From the NCBI GenBank assembly GCA_006226375.1, contig SBHC01000010.1, forward strand, positions 48,492 through 112,491: a DNA stretch of 64,000 nt. Reading direction: 5' to 3'. The notes below the pieces were generated by a model, which worked only from the letters and a program-made list of their open reading frames with translations, did not search any database and was not told the origin of the DNA. The translations under genes were made by a program, and so were the position numbers. The first letter of the stretch is position 1. Each line of letters starts with the position of its first letter. Of the stretch, positions 8,819 to 19,100 are shown piece by piece. The stretch is from Deltaproteobacteria bacterium (GTDB lineage Bacteria > Myxococcota_C > UBA6777).

Positions 8819-10192
8819 TCAACGAGGAGAAAGACGCAGTCGCAAGGGAGTTTCAGGGACCATCATCGCAGCAAACTTGGGGGGAACAGGCTCAGGATCG
8901 CACAACGTAAGCTCCATGTGACGCACAATCATCGCCAGAAGCATACAACCTTCCAACACAGCAAAGCGCCGACCGATGCAGCTCCGTGAGCCTCCACCAA
9001 ACGACAGGTAATGGTGTTGCAGCATCTTCTCCAGCGCGATATCCTCGTACCTCTCCGGCAGAAACGCTTCAGGTTCGGGCCAGCACGTTGGATCGTGATG
9101 AACCGCCAGCACATTGACCAGCAGCTGATCGCCTTGCTTGATGGAGAACTCTCCCAAGCGATGGTCTTCCATGCAATCACGCAGCAGAATCGGAGGCTGC
9201 GGATAAAAGCGCAACGCCTCCAGGAACACCCCACGTGTGTACGTCATTTGCTCAAACGCTTTGAAGCCTTGGGGCAATGTCTCGAAGGCATCCACTTCGG
9301 CTTGCAAACGGGCTTGCACTTCCGGCCGTCGGGCCACTTCGTACAAACTCCAAGACAACGCAATCGCCAACGAATGATGACCTGCAATCAACATCGTCAT
9401 TAGCTCGTCGCGCATTTCCTGAGGAGAGAAATGCTGCTCTCCATCCTCTTGTTCGTCGCTTTGCTGAAGCCATTGACCGAGCAAGTCTACAGGTTCATCG
9501 TCTTGCGCAGAGGCTCGACGGGTTGCCATGATCTGGTCCAAGGTGCGGTGGGCCTCCGCGATTTTCTTTCGGAAACGTAGATTGGAAGGGGTGGGCACCC
9601 ACAGCGGCATCGGAAAAAATGAACGGCCTCGCAGAACGACCTGCTCCAACATTTGATGAATGACTTCGCTAACACCAGCGTAGGTTTCATCAAAGCCAAT
9701 ACCAAAGATGGTCTCCAACAAGCTGACCAGCGTAATCTCTGACATATCGTGCAGCAGATCGACCGGCTCCGACGTGTCGCGCCAGCGGTCCACCAAAAGA
9801 TGGGCGGCTCGCATCATACACTCTGCATATCCATCGAGCTTACGGGGCGAAAACGCTGGACTGGCCAAGCGCCTATGTCGTCGCCAAAGCTCTCCATCGT
9901 TGATTAAGAGTCCATCGCCAGTCACGTCGATGAGCTGACGCATCAGCTTCCCTTTGCGGTATCGCTTCTGCTTGTCTCTCAAGATCTCTTGAATCAAGGT
10001 CGCGTCGTTCACCTGGAACAGGCGAAAGAAAGCACCATCCAGTCGAACGATTCCAGGGAACTGGGAAGCCTCTTGGAACAGTTGAAGGAACTCCCCCTGG
10101 TACAAAAGAGGCAAAGCGATTCCCGATGGCAAGCGGGGGGGAGCCTGGGCTGAAGACTCATCTTTGGAAAGAGACCGCTGAAGTTCGGACAT
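8819..10192 (-). CDS. Cytochrome P450
   Basis: 457 residues from ATG at 10192 (an in-frame ATG at 10246 would add 18 residues; the shorter start is preferred because it begins at the usual distance from the proline-rich hinge). Diagnostic motifs: heme loop F-G-G-G-S-R-S-C-I-G-R-R-F with the thiolate Cys at residue 405, and helix K E-A-L-R. Overall resemblance is to class I/bacterial CYP families that hydroxylate lipids or terpenoids; the redox partner is not encoded nearby. The I-helix reads A-G-H-H-S-L instead of the usual A-G-x-(D/E)-T-(T/S), so the acid/threonine pair for oxygen activation is changed. The gene is last in a minus-strand run with the HEAT protein, 97 bp downstream of it. Confidence 0.92.
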   Translation of the reverse strand: MSELQRSLSKDESSAQAPPRLPSGIALPLLYQGEFLQLFQEASQFPGIVRLDGAFFRLFQVNDATLIQEILRDKQKRYRKGKLMRQLIDVTGDGLLINDGELWRRHRRLASPAFSPRKLDGYAECMMRAAHLLVDRWRDTSEPVDLLHDMSEITLVSLLETIFGIGFDETYAGVSEVIHQMLEQVVLRGRSFFPMPLWVPTPSNLRFRKKIAEAHRTLDQIMATRRASAQDDEPVDLLGQWLQQSDEQEDGEQHFSPQEMRDELMTMLIAGHHSLAIALSWSLYEVARRPEVQARLQAEVDAFETLPQGFKAFEQMTYTRGVFLEALRFYPQPPILLRDCMEDHRLGEFSIKQGDQLLVNVLAVHHDPTCWPEPEAFLPERYEDIALEKMLQHHYLSFGGGSRSCIGRRFAVLEGCMLLAMIVRHMELTLCDPEPVPPKFAAMMVPETPLRLRLSPR

Positions 10193-10289
10193 GGTGGTTG
10201 CTTCCGTTACAAGCAAAGAGGAAAAGTGGCGACTCCTTAGAAACATCAGGTCTACATCGTTTCATTCCAGAGACCCATGGGGCCTTCCT

Positions 10290-12296
10290 TCACCGATACA
10301 GACAATGTTTCTTCAAGAACAGATACAGCGCTTTGCGTTGTTCTTTCCGGCTTCGGTTGGGAAACCACCGCTTGAACAAAACATTGCGGAGGGTTGCAAA
10401 CTCGCTGGGGTAACGAAGGGTCGTGAAGGCCCGACAGCGAACCATCGGATGCTTGTGGTGGATAGCTCGGGCCAGAACGGTATGGAGAGCCGCAGGACAA
10501 CGCACCTTTGGCGTACGAACGCAAGGATGCCGCCCCATCACCACAAGAAGGTTGGCGTACAACAACCAGTCTGGCGTCTTGGTCGCTGCGATAAGCTGTG
10601 GCCAGATACCAGTACCCATTCGCTCCAAGACACTCACAGCCGCCCATCGTGAGTACGCGTAAGGATGCCTCAACAGCTTGATGATATCCGGCAACAGCAA
10701 AAGCAAGACCTTCTTGTGCGTAGGGTGCTTGGGGTTAACCACACGCAACATCTCGCGGGTTAACGGACCGTGTTTGTGAAAGACACGGCGGAGAAATCGA
10801 AGGGTGTAAGGATGTTGTGGATGCTTCTGTAGAAGCTTGGCCAGGCCATAGCGAGCACGAAGCTTGGGGTCACGCAAAGCTTGCTCAAGAACACTCCACA
10901 ACACAGGAGAGGACAAAGGAAGCATGTGGATTAAGCCTTCCAGGGCATAGATGCGCAACGTTTCGGATGATTGCGGATTCATTTCTCGACGAAAGAGAGA
11001 CACAGTTGGAGGAGAAGCTCGAACCAACGGACCCAGCGCAGAAACAAGCCAGACCTTGCCAATGTCAAGCATGGTGGGATGTTGCTTAAGATAGCGTAAC
11101 CACTGCTCCAACATCCGTGGTGAGATGTTGTTCCATTCAGAAGCCGTCTCTGCAAGGTAGCCTTTCCGGTAGTCGTTGAGCTTGGAAAACACATGGAGCA
11201 GGAATGGCTCAGCCGGAGGTCCCATTCCTGCGAGAACCCGCAATCCGACCGACGCCACAGAACGAGACGAAGAGGTCACAACCAAGCGAGACAATGTCTC
11301 CAAGGAGCGGCGGTCAACTGCAAGAAGATGGCCCAACATAAGGATGGCATCTATGCGTTGTTCCTCAGAACGTTTGTTGTTGCTCGCCGTGGTCCGAAGT
11401 TGTTCTTGGTAACGATCGCCAAGTGAATAGATTCCCCGAACTTCTCGCTCCAAAAACCGAGGCCCCCACACGGAAAGAAGCCAACGCACACGTGCTCGTT
11501 TCCATTGAGCCAGCAGCCACGGCAACGACCGTCTTTGGGTGTGATGGAGGAACAACAAGACTCCCAGGCATCGTTTAAAGCGGCTTTGGTAACATCGCTT
11601 CAAGCCTTCCTGCACCAACGCGTTTTGAACAGTCTCAGCGACCTTGTTCTGTTGGGACCAACGAGCCAATTGCAAGAAAGCCTCGCGGCGCTCCCGCCTC
11701 GCACCATGCATGGCAACGAAGGATACGTCTGGAATCGCTTGAGGCCCCAAACGCAACAGAAGATGAAAAGCCACCCTTCGTAGATTCCAGTCACGATACA
11801 GCGAGGCAACTTGCTCAGCCTTGCTGGTGTATCCTTTGGGTGTTTTGTAACTTGCCAAAACAGCCAGCTCGCGCCGAACCATCCGAGAAGAAGGAGCCCA
11901 TGCCTTTAGCAACAGGAGTCCTCGAAAGGAAGGAGCCTCTCTTGTGGAGTGGTCCACAATGTTTTTACGCAGCAGAGGAAGAGGACGTGGAAGCAACGTT
12001 CCCAAACAAGAAGCTATCCTTGGAGTCTCGATCCACTCGCTCTCAAAGAAAGCATCAACAAGAGCGTGCATCGCACCCTGTTGCTGCAATAGCTTCAGAC
12101 AAGCCTGATACGCTATTGTTTCATTCTGAGCGACCACAAGCTGCTGCAGATAACGTTGTAGAACGGAAGAACCTGGGGGTAAGGCAGAAAGAGAAGGTAG
12201 AGACTTCGCAAGTCGCGGAGGAGTCGCGTAGATGGTGGTAGAGCAGAAAAGAACCAACCAAGCTATCCCCAAAGTCCATGGCCAGCGCATTACCAT
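10290..12296 (-). CDS. Secreted HEAT-repeat protein
   Basis: 668 residues. The start is placed at 12296, where GGAGG lies 4 bases upstream and the protein opens with a signal peptide (MVMRWPWTLGIAWLVLF, cleavage near A-T-P-P). A longer frame reaching 12536 would overlap the upstream gene and lacks a signal sequence at its N-terminus. The mature part is a string of helical repeats about 35-40 residues long (for example A-V-S-V-L-E-R-M-G and A-L-E-G-L-I-H-M-L), typical of HEAT/PBS-lyase-type solenoids. Such proteins bind other proteins; no catalytic motif is visible. Partner and role unknown. It sits between the APH-like kinase and the P450. Confidence 0.7.
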   Translation of the reverse strand: MVMRWPWTLGIAWLVLFCSTTIYATPPRLAKSLPSLSALPPGSSVLQRYLQQLVVAQNETIAYQACLKLLQQQGAMHALVDAFFESEWIETPRIASCLGTLLPRPLPLLRKNIVDHSTREAPSFRGLLLLKAWAPSSRMVRRELAVLASYKTPKGYTSKAEQVASLYRDWNLRRVAFHLLLRLGPQAIPDVSFVAMHGARRERREAFLQLARWSQQNKVAETVQNALVQEGLKRCYQSRFKRCLGVLLFLHHTQRRSLPWLLAQWKRARVRWLLSVWGPRFLEREVRGIYSLGDRYQEQLRTTASNNKRSEEQRIDAILMLGHLLAVDRRSLETLSRLVVTSSSRSVASVGLRVLAGMGPPAEPFLLHVFSKLNDYRKGYLAETASEWNNISPRMLEQWLRYLKQHPTMLDIGKVWLVSALGPLVRASPPTVSLFRREMNPQSSETLRIYALEGLIHMLPLSSPVLWSVLEQALRDPKLRARYGLAKLLQKHPQHPYTLRFLRRVFHKHGPLTREMLRVVNPKHPTHKKVLLLLLPDIIKLLRHPYAYSRWAAVSVLERMGTGIWPQLIAATKTPDWLLYANLLVVMGRHPCVRTPKVRCPAALHTVLARAIHHKHPMVRCRAFTTLRYPSEFATLRNVLFKRWFPNRSRKEQRKALYLFLKKHCLYR

Positions 12297-12396
12297 CTTG
12301 CCTCCGTCATTTGCATCCTTTTGGAATATCAGAAATCGGCGTAGTTTTGGGAACCGTCGAAGAAGGTCAGGCGTCATGACCACTCGCTGCGATGTA

Positions 12397-13278
12397 TCAT
12401 TCCGCAAGTAACTCTGTAAGAACTCTTCGTGAGTTCGCGACAATGGTTGGGTTCGTGTCATAGTAGTAGGGCAAAGCAATGAGCGCAATGGAGAGAGCCC
12501 AGCCTTTCCCCCGCAGCCACGTTGCGTTGTCAACATTTATCGCTTCTCGAAACACACGGCGGCTGTTTGATGAGAGTAGATTCCAGGCAACGATCAGGTC
12601 ACAGGCTGGATCACCCACACTCAGCCCTCCAAAATCAATCACAGCATGAAGGCTTCCCTTGAGAGTGAGAAGGTTTCCTGCGTGTATGTCACCATGAATC
12701 CATACGGAAGGGCCTTCCCAAACAGGAGCATGGACCGCCTGTTTCCAAAGCCTTGTGACAGCCTGACTGTCCACACGATCGCCCAATTCATGAATGGCGT
12801 TGTGAACCAACTCATCACGCTCACAAAGAGGAACACCCCGAGAAAAGTTATGAGCGCCTGCAGGAGGACCTTGTGAAGCATCCACTCCCTGCAAAACCTT
12901 TAAGAAGCTGGCCAGTTGAAGAGCGGCTTGCTCCAGGTCTCTCAAAGGCGCAAGGATGGCGTTTTCACCTTCCAACCATGTGTACACCGACCAAGGTCTT
13001 GCAAAAGCATCCGTGGGCTGACCTTTGGCCAAAGGCACAGGAACGTGCAACGGGAGGTGAGGAGCCAGGAACGGAAGCCACCGTTGCTCCTTCTCGACTT
13101 GTTTCGCTGTCCAATCGGCGCGGGGCAAACGGACCAACTTATCATCCCCTACGCGAAACAGGTCGTGATCGGTTCCAGCAGAAGCGACAGGAACAAAAGG
13201 TAGGTCGGACCATTCAGGAAATTGAGTATCAAGCAGGGACTTCGCGAGGACAGGATCGATGGGTTGCTTTGAGGTCAT
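12397..13278 (-). CDS. Aminoglycoside phosphotransferase (APH)-family kinase
   Basis: 293 residues. Two in-frame ATGs lie 6 bp apart; the second (13278) is chosen because AAGGA sits 8 bases upstream, while it is only 2 bases from the first. The protein has the APH/choline-kinase signature H-G-D-I-H-A-G-N-L-L (catalytic Asp) followed by V-I-D-F-G-G-L-S-V-G-D-P-A-C-D-L (magnesium-binding Asp). Family members phosphorylate small hydroxylated molecules such as aminoglycosides, macrolides, choline or homoserine, using ATP or GTP in the cytosol. Substrate cannot be read from sequence. It lies 75 bp after the transglutaminase gene on the same strand. Confidence 0.88.
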   Translation of the reverse strand: MTSKQPIDPVLAKSLLDTQFPEWSDLPFVPVASAGTDHDLFRVGDDKLVRLPRADWTAKQVEKEQRWLPFLAPHLPLHVPVPLAKGQPTDAFARPWSVYTWLEGENAILAPLRDLEQAALQLASFLKVLQGVDASQGPPAGAHNFSRGVPLCERDELVHNAIHELGDRVDSQAVTRLWKQAVHAPVWEGPSVWIHGDIHAGNLLTLKGSLHAVIDFGGLSVGDPACDLIVAWNLLSSNSRRVFREAINVDNATWLRGKGWALSIALIALPYYYDTNPTIVANSRRVLTELLAE

Positions 13279-13352
13279 CGACATCGTCCTTCACAAAGCC
13301 GGAGGCAAAGATAGGATAGAAAACGAATACAAAGCGAGAAGCGAGGGAGAGC

Positions 13353-14861
13353 CTATTCGTTGGTGTTTTTGTCGTAGGCCAACACATCTTCATGCACACG
13401 AGCGTGCAGATCCAGGAGGGAGGCAGAGCGGGTGCTTCCGGTTTTGCGATGTTTGTTCAGGTAATCAATAATCTTGGTTCCTTCGGTAATACCGAAGGGA
13501 TGCCCGTAGTATTTGCCCTTTCCAAGATAGATGACGTTTTCACCTTGCCACCCGCCTTTGAAAGCAGCCTCTGACACATCCCAATTTTTGAAGTAGGCGT
13601 AGTCTCCAGGCAGCACCTCTTTCTGGGTTTCTTCGGTCATGTCGACATCTTCACCTTTCGCCGACTTGCCCGTCACTTCCCAGATCGCCGCTGCATCGTC
13701 TTCTTGGTCCCATACGCCAATGCGCAAGTCGCCACAGATTCGATTGAAATCGTCCTCTCCGATCATTTCTAGCATCGCTCGATAGCGGAGAATGACCATC
13801 GCGGTGGCGCATTCAAACGAATACAGTTCTGGGTTGTTGAAGATATCCATCAAGGCCACAGAAGGTTCAAACTCAGAGTTGAGGTACATGGTGTTGGGGT
13901 TGTCTTCGTCCACTTCCCACACCACAGGGTTGGCTTCCAGGTCTCCAAACTTGTGCTTGGCTTTGGCCATTTCACCGGCAGCGTCGACCATGGCTGCGCC
14001 GATAAAGACGCGATCACGAAGAGACTTCCCAATTCGCTCGACGTTCACTTCACCGTTGGCACCTTTTCGGAAGATGAGGTCGTTTTCGTCGAGCTTTCCA
14101 TCAAAGTTGGCATCAAGCAGCTTGGCACCTTCCAAACGATCGACGAGAACGTCTTGATACTCGTCCACGTGATCGTCCATGGAGCCGATGTTCCCTTGAA
14201 GATAATCGATCGCGTCAAACGAGATCTTCGCTGGGTCCTGGCCCAAAGCCCGAATCAGAATGTCCTTGGCCTTCTCTGGACCGTATTGAGCAGCCAGCTG
14301 CACTTCTGCTTCTTCGATGGCTGAACGTTCAATGGTTCCGCCTTCCGTGAGAGAAACATGCAACGCCTGGGCTGCTGCGTCCACTTCGGAATCCGGGGAG
14401 GGAGAGGGAGCATCCACCGGACCGGCAGCCGTCAACTCTTGAAGAAGGGTCTTAGCACCTGACTCCAACTCTGGAGAGTAAAATCCCATCAGCGCTTTCA
14501 AGGACATGGTTTCAGGCTGGGAGAGCGAACCATCACGCAGGGCGATCTCTTGAAGTTCTCGGGCTTCTGTCGATGTAATCTTCCCATCGCTGGCGAAGCG
14601 ATGAGCGGCGTCTCTGATATCACCGTCGGTGATCGATTGAAAGGCAGACAGACGCTCCCGTGCAGAGGACGACTCAAACAGATCAGGGTGCCCTTCTAGC
14701 AAGGTTTGCAAAGAAGCCTGTTCGTCAGCGGAGAGAGTCCCACCTTGCTCGAACGCTGCATCAATGAGTGTGTTGACATCAGCTTCCGACAGCTTTGAGC
14801 TCTGGCTCGTGAGTTGCTCCACCAGATTTTGTAAGGTTGCGTTTTGCAAACGAACAGTCAT
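13353..14861 (-). CDS. Tgl-type protein-glutamine gamma-glutamyltransferase with EF-hand-like N-terminal half
   Basis: 502 residues, AAGGA 7-8 bases before the ATG, no signal peptide. The C-terminal half (about 300-490) closely resembles Bacillus Tgl, the spore-coat transglutaminase. It has S-F-E-C-A-T-A-M-V-I with the presumed nucleophile Cys351, then P-G-D-Y-A-Y-F-K-N, W-Q-G-E-N-V-I-Y-L-G, Y-Y-G-H-P-F-G and R-S-A-S-L-L-D. Family reaction: Gln-Lys isopeptide cross-linking of proteins. The N-terminal half has repeats of the kind D-G-K-I-T-S-T-E-A-R-E-L and D-A-N-F-D-G-K-L-D-E-N-D, resembling EF-hand calcium loops. Fusion of calcium-loop repeats to a Tgl domain is unusual. Location (cytosol or sorted another way) is uncertain. 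Confidence 0.8.
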   Translation of the reverse strand: MTVRLQNATLQNLVEQLTSQSSKLSEADVNTLIDAAFEQGGTLSADEQASLQTLLEGHPDLFESSSARERLSAFQSITDGDIRDAAHRFASDGKITSTEARELQEIALRDGSLSQPETMSLKALMGFYSPELESGAKTLLQELTAAGPVDAPSPSPDSEVDAAAQALHVSLTEGGTIERSAIEEAEVQLAAQYGPEKAKDILIRALGQDPAKISFDAIDYLQGNIGSMDDHVDEYQDVLVDRLEGAKLLDANFDGKLDENDLIFRKGANGEVNVERIGKSLRDRVFIGAAMVDAAGEMAKAKHKFGDLEANPVVWEVDEDNPNTMYLNSEFEPSVALMDIFNNPELYSFECATAMVILRYRAMLEMIGEDDFNRICGDLRIGVWDQEDDAAAIWEVTGKSAKGEDVDMTEETQKEVLPGDYAYFKNWDVSEAAFKGGWQGENVIYLGKGKYYGHPFGITEGTKIIDYLNKHRKTGSTRSASLLDLHARVHEDVLAYDKNTNE

Positions 14862-15065
14862 GTCAGGTCCTTGTTGTACTCATGAAGGGCGCATACGCGC
14901 ATCCGAATGGCAGATGGCCTTGCAAAAACGACACTTTACCACAGCACGGTCGTTCAGGGAAGAAGATTCTATGCAAGAACGCACCGCAAGCCAGGCAAGA
15001 CCTCTCGCCAACGACGACCTGACTCCTCCAGTGTAGCCCATCGACACGGTCTGAACCTCAAGCCT

Positions 15066-15875
15066 TTATGATTTCGACTTTGCTTCTTTGGAAGCTCGGC
15101 GGGTCGGGTTTTTGTACGATGTGCCGCACAACCAGTCCCAGTGATGGAAGAAGGAGCCAAAGTTCCCCTTGTTGCAGGCATGGTGAAAGTCGTGGGCAGG
15201 CGAGCCTCCACCGTAGATAATTTTGTGAGGAAACCAAAGCGGCAGGTTGTACCCACAGTGGCCATCAATGGTCTCTAGGACTCGAAGGCTCAGCCAGATC
15301 CAAAATGTGAGGATGTGAACCGGCCAACCCAACCCAAGAACCACCAACGGCGCTGTAAAGGTTGGGATCAGCCCTGCTGCAACAAACTCAACGGGATGCA
15401 TGTACTGCGAGGCAATCGCAGAAGATACTCGAAAGTCGTGATGCAGCCGATGAAACCGACGAAACAACGAGCGGTGATGAAAGGCCCGATGCACCCAGTA
15501 AAAGAGAGTGTCTTCTATCAACATAAACACAACAAACTGAAGGGCGATGACATACCAGGCAGGAAACGGTCGAGCAAACTGCATGCCTGCCCAGAGGAAT
15601 AAGAAGTAGTACGCAACCAAGAAAGGCCACTGGATCACAGTTTGGTTCCAACGCACCTGTTTGTGAGCTTTGGCCAACAGCTCAGGCTCAGGAAACTGGT
15701 CGGGCTGGATGCGATATATTTGCAGCCATCGACGTCTCTCGCACAGCTCAAAGAAGGCGACCCCTGCCCAAAAGAGGACCCCACTCAGCAAAGCTCCAGC
15801 CAGGTATAGGAACCACGGAGGCAGTTGGTCCCACGAAGGAATCGATAACGCAGCAAAATAGGGAGAGAATACCAT
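15066..15875 (-). CDS. Sterol desaturase/fatty acid hydroxylase family membrane enzyme
   Basis: 269 residues from ATG at 15875. A longer frame begins at 16043, but its extra 56 residues are unlike the family and would run into the divergent promoter region. The three histidine clusters of the superfamily are present: H-R-A-F-H-H, H-R-L-H-H-D and H-D-F-H-H, which bind the di-iron centre. There are about four membrane segments. Members hydroxylate or desaturate sterols, fatty acids or carotenoids at the membrane; with a phytoene-desaturase-type gene 8 kb away, a lipid or carotenoid substrate is possible but not shown. It is first in a minus-strand run of five genes. Confidence 0.88.
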   Translation of the reverse strand: MVFSPYFAALSIPSWDQLPPWFLYLAGALLSGVLFWAGVAFFELCERRRWLQIYRIQPDQFPEPELLAKAHKQVRWNQTVIQWPFLVAYYFLFLWAGMQFARPFPAWYVIALQFVVFMLIEDTLFYWVHRAFHHRSLFRRFHRLHHDFRVSSAIASQYMHPVEFVAAGLIPTFTAPLVVLGLGWPVHILTFWIWLSLRVLETIDGHCGYNLPLWFPHKIIYGGGSPAHDFHHACNKGNFGSFFHHWDWLCGTSYKNPTRRASKEAKSKS

Positions 15876-16109
15876 AGCCTCACAGGCTCCTTGTTTGCAG
15901 AAGACAATCGGAACACACAGCAACGTAACACGAGGAGACCCCAACACAAAACATACCGACTCCAAGACCCAAATGAAGAGTCTTTCGTTTCTTAGCAAGA
16001 CGGGGATGGATTGGTGTACGTTGCGCTTGCAACCTGAGGGCAAAAGGCGTTATTTTGCTGCCTCACATCCCAACGATTTACTTTCCATTGACCCAAGAAG
16101 GGATTTCCA

Positions 16110-19100
16110 ATGAGTCGAAGAAGAGAGCAACAGGCATGGTGGAAGCGTCCTGGAGGTTGGGGCCTTGTGCTACTGGTCGTCGGCCTTCTCGCAGCCGCAG
16201 GTTACTCTGGTTGGTTTTTGTTGTTGCAGTCTCCCGATCCCACAGGCGTCACTCTCTACAGCCAGCCTCAGTGGATACCGGGAAAGCAAGCGATGGTTCG
16301 CGCCAAGGTCTTCCACTCTCAAACTCGGGCTCCTATTCCCAACGCAACGGTCACGCTCAACGTCACCTCCAAAGAAGGAAAGCGACTGACGCAAACCACG
16401 TTGCAATCCGACGCAAACGGCTTCGTACAGTGGCGGCCTTCTTTGCCGCCAACTGCTCCCAGAGGACGCTACAGGCTTGAAGCATCAGTCCGATCATCCT
16501 TGGGACGCAACCAGCTTTCAACCTCCATTCGGATCCAACGCAGCTATCGCATCCTGGTAAGCACAGACAAACCCCTCTACCAGCCTGGGCAAACCATACA
16601 GTTTCGCGCTCTGGCTCTGTCTGCAACAGACGGAGTTCCTGTCACAGGAAAAACCCTCACCTTCTTTGTGCAGGATGGCAAAGGCAACAAAGTGTTCAAG
16701 AACGAGGCAAAGCTCTCACGATTTGGGCTCGCCAGCGCCAAGTTCCGCCTCGCGCAACAAGTCAATTTGGGAAGCTACAAGATCACAGCCAAGCTTGAGA
16801 ACACCGAGTCATCGCGCAATGTGCAGGTGAAGTGGTATACCTTGCCCCGCTTCAAGTTGCAGTTGAGCACAGACAAAGGATACTACCTGCCTGGAGAGAC
16901 CGTACAATTTAAGCTTCGCGCTCGCTACACATTCGGCAAGCCTGTAGAAGAAGCCAAGGTGCATGTGCGTTGGGATTCTGGAGTGGTCACAGGAAAAGGC
17001 TTCGCAGAGTTACAGGGAGAAACAGACGAAGACGGTAGCTTCGCGAAGAAGGTGACGTTGAACCGCACCTTCTTTGGCAACCGCTCTTTCCAGAAAGATG
17101 CGTTGGTCCGGGTGCTGGCCAAAGTCACGGACGCGACAGGCCAAAAGCAGGAACGCACCATGACATTTCGTATCACTCGCTCTCTGATTCGTATCGGGTT
17201 GTTTCCAGGTAGCGGACAGGTCATAAGTGGGGTGCCCAACCGACTCTATCTGGTGACCATGTATCCCGATGGGCGACCTGCTCCTAGCAAGCTTGATGTC
17301 ACCTACCAATCCAAAGGAAAAACCAAAACCTGGAACCTGAAAACGTCAACCTTGGGCATTGCCCGACTCGACTGGACGCCGGGCAAAGGCACACATACCT
17401 TTACCACCAAAGCAACCGACGCCAAGGGGTTCTCCTCTACATCGACAGAGACGCTTACCCAAAACGACCAACGCTCCTTTTTGTTCCGCACAGACAAGGC
17501 CGTCTACCGCGTAGGTGATACGGTCAAAGTGGAGGCTTTCTCCCAAGCCAAGCAACGTCGTTTGTTCCTGGATGTCGTGAAAGGCGGCCAGACCTTTGTC
17601 ACTCATGCTCTTGACCTCAAAGAAGGCCGAGCGGCACATGCGTTTGAGATACCACCGCATCTCTCTGGGACCTTGGAGTTGCATCTGTATCGGGTCAGCG
17701 ACAACGGACGGATGATTCGGCAGGTGCGCATCATTCAAGCGGTCCGCAACGACGCCATCAAGGTGAAGGCGAGCCTGGAGAAGACAACCTATCGCCCAGG
17801 CGAGAAAGCAACGGTACGCTTTCAAGTGACCACCCCAAAAGGTCAACCTGTCCAGGCAGCCTTAAGCCTCGCCGCTGTCGATGAAGCGGTGTTTGCCATC
17901 TACAACCTTCACCCCGACCTAACCCGGCTGTACTTTCAGTTGCAACGGGAGCTGCTCAAGCCTCGCTACCAACTTCGACCTGGGATGATTTCATCGACAG
18001 CACCACCGGTCTTGGTTCGCCCGCCACTTTCGCCTCGTCAGGTCTTAGCCCCAAAGAAAGGGCTTGATGCCAAAGCCGTACGCGATGCACAGCTCACGCT
18101 ATTCTCCACAGCACAGGTTTCCCAAAAGCCAGCGTTGGCAGCAGGAGACTCGTATGCAACACGCACGTACAAGCTGTCGTCGGAGAAGCGAGAATACAAG
18201 CGTCGCTTCTTCTTTTATGTGCCCCTTGGGATGGTGCTGTTGTTCCTTTTCTTTGCCCTTCAACTCGCTCGGTTGACGCTATTTGCCTCCATCACCGTTC
18301 GTCGTTTTGGGATCAAAGAGACCTCTTCCCTGTCATGGTACCACACGGACACACGACGCTTCATCCGCACATGGATTCTTGCGCTGGGGCTACCGTTTTT
18401 GGCCTTCATCGCGATGGTGTATTTCAGGCTTCCAAGGTACTCAGGGTGGCTTGTGTTGGGCGTTCTGGTGTTCCTGGTTCTGTTGTCTGCCTATCTTCTC
18501 CGACGAGCGGGCAAAGAAGTCCGCGAGCACCCTCTCTCCGAAGATGTTCCCCATTTCCGTCGTTGGGTTGGAGCGCTTCCGTATCTTTACGTGATTGGAG
18601 TTGTCGGATTTCCCTGGCTGATGTTTCAGGCTGACCGAATGGTCCCGTATCGCTATCGTTTTTGGTTCGGTATGTTTGCCATTGCAACCGTAGTCATGGC
18701 CTGTTTGGTAGCAGGATTCTTGTCTGTGCTCAGCCGTCGTATCCTCCTCGCCACAGGATTTGACCTCCACTCCCAACGCTTCGGCATCGCGAGACCGATC
18801 GGATTTGCCCGTGGTTTCTGGATGCTATCCAGCCGCTTTGTCCTCGCAGCCCTCCCCTTCTTTGTGGTGTTTGGAGCCTTGTTCTTGGAAAAAGGAGGCC
18901 TTAATCCTCCTATGGTAAACCAAACAGCGATCCCGAAAACGGCCGTTCTTCGGCAGGAATTTGGAGGGTTCGATGGAGCCAAAAAGTCAAATCGAAGTAC
19001 GGCTCTTGGCCCAAAGTCCGACGCGAAGACAGGAAGCAAGCTCAAAGCTCCCACCCGCATTCGCAAGTACTTTCCGGAGACGTTGCTCTGGCTACCTCAA

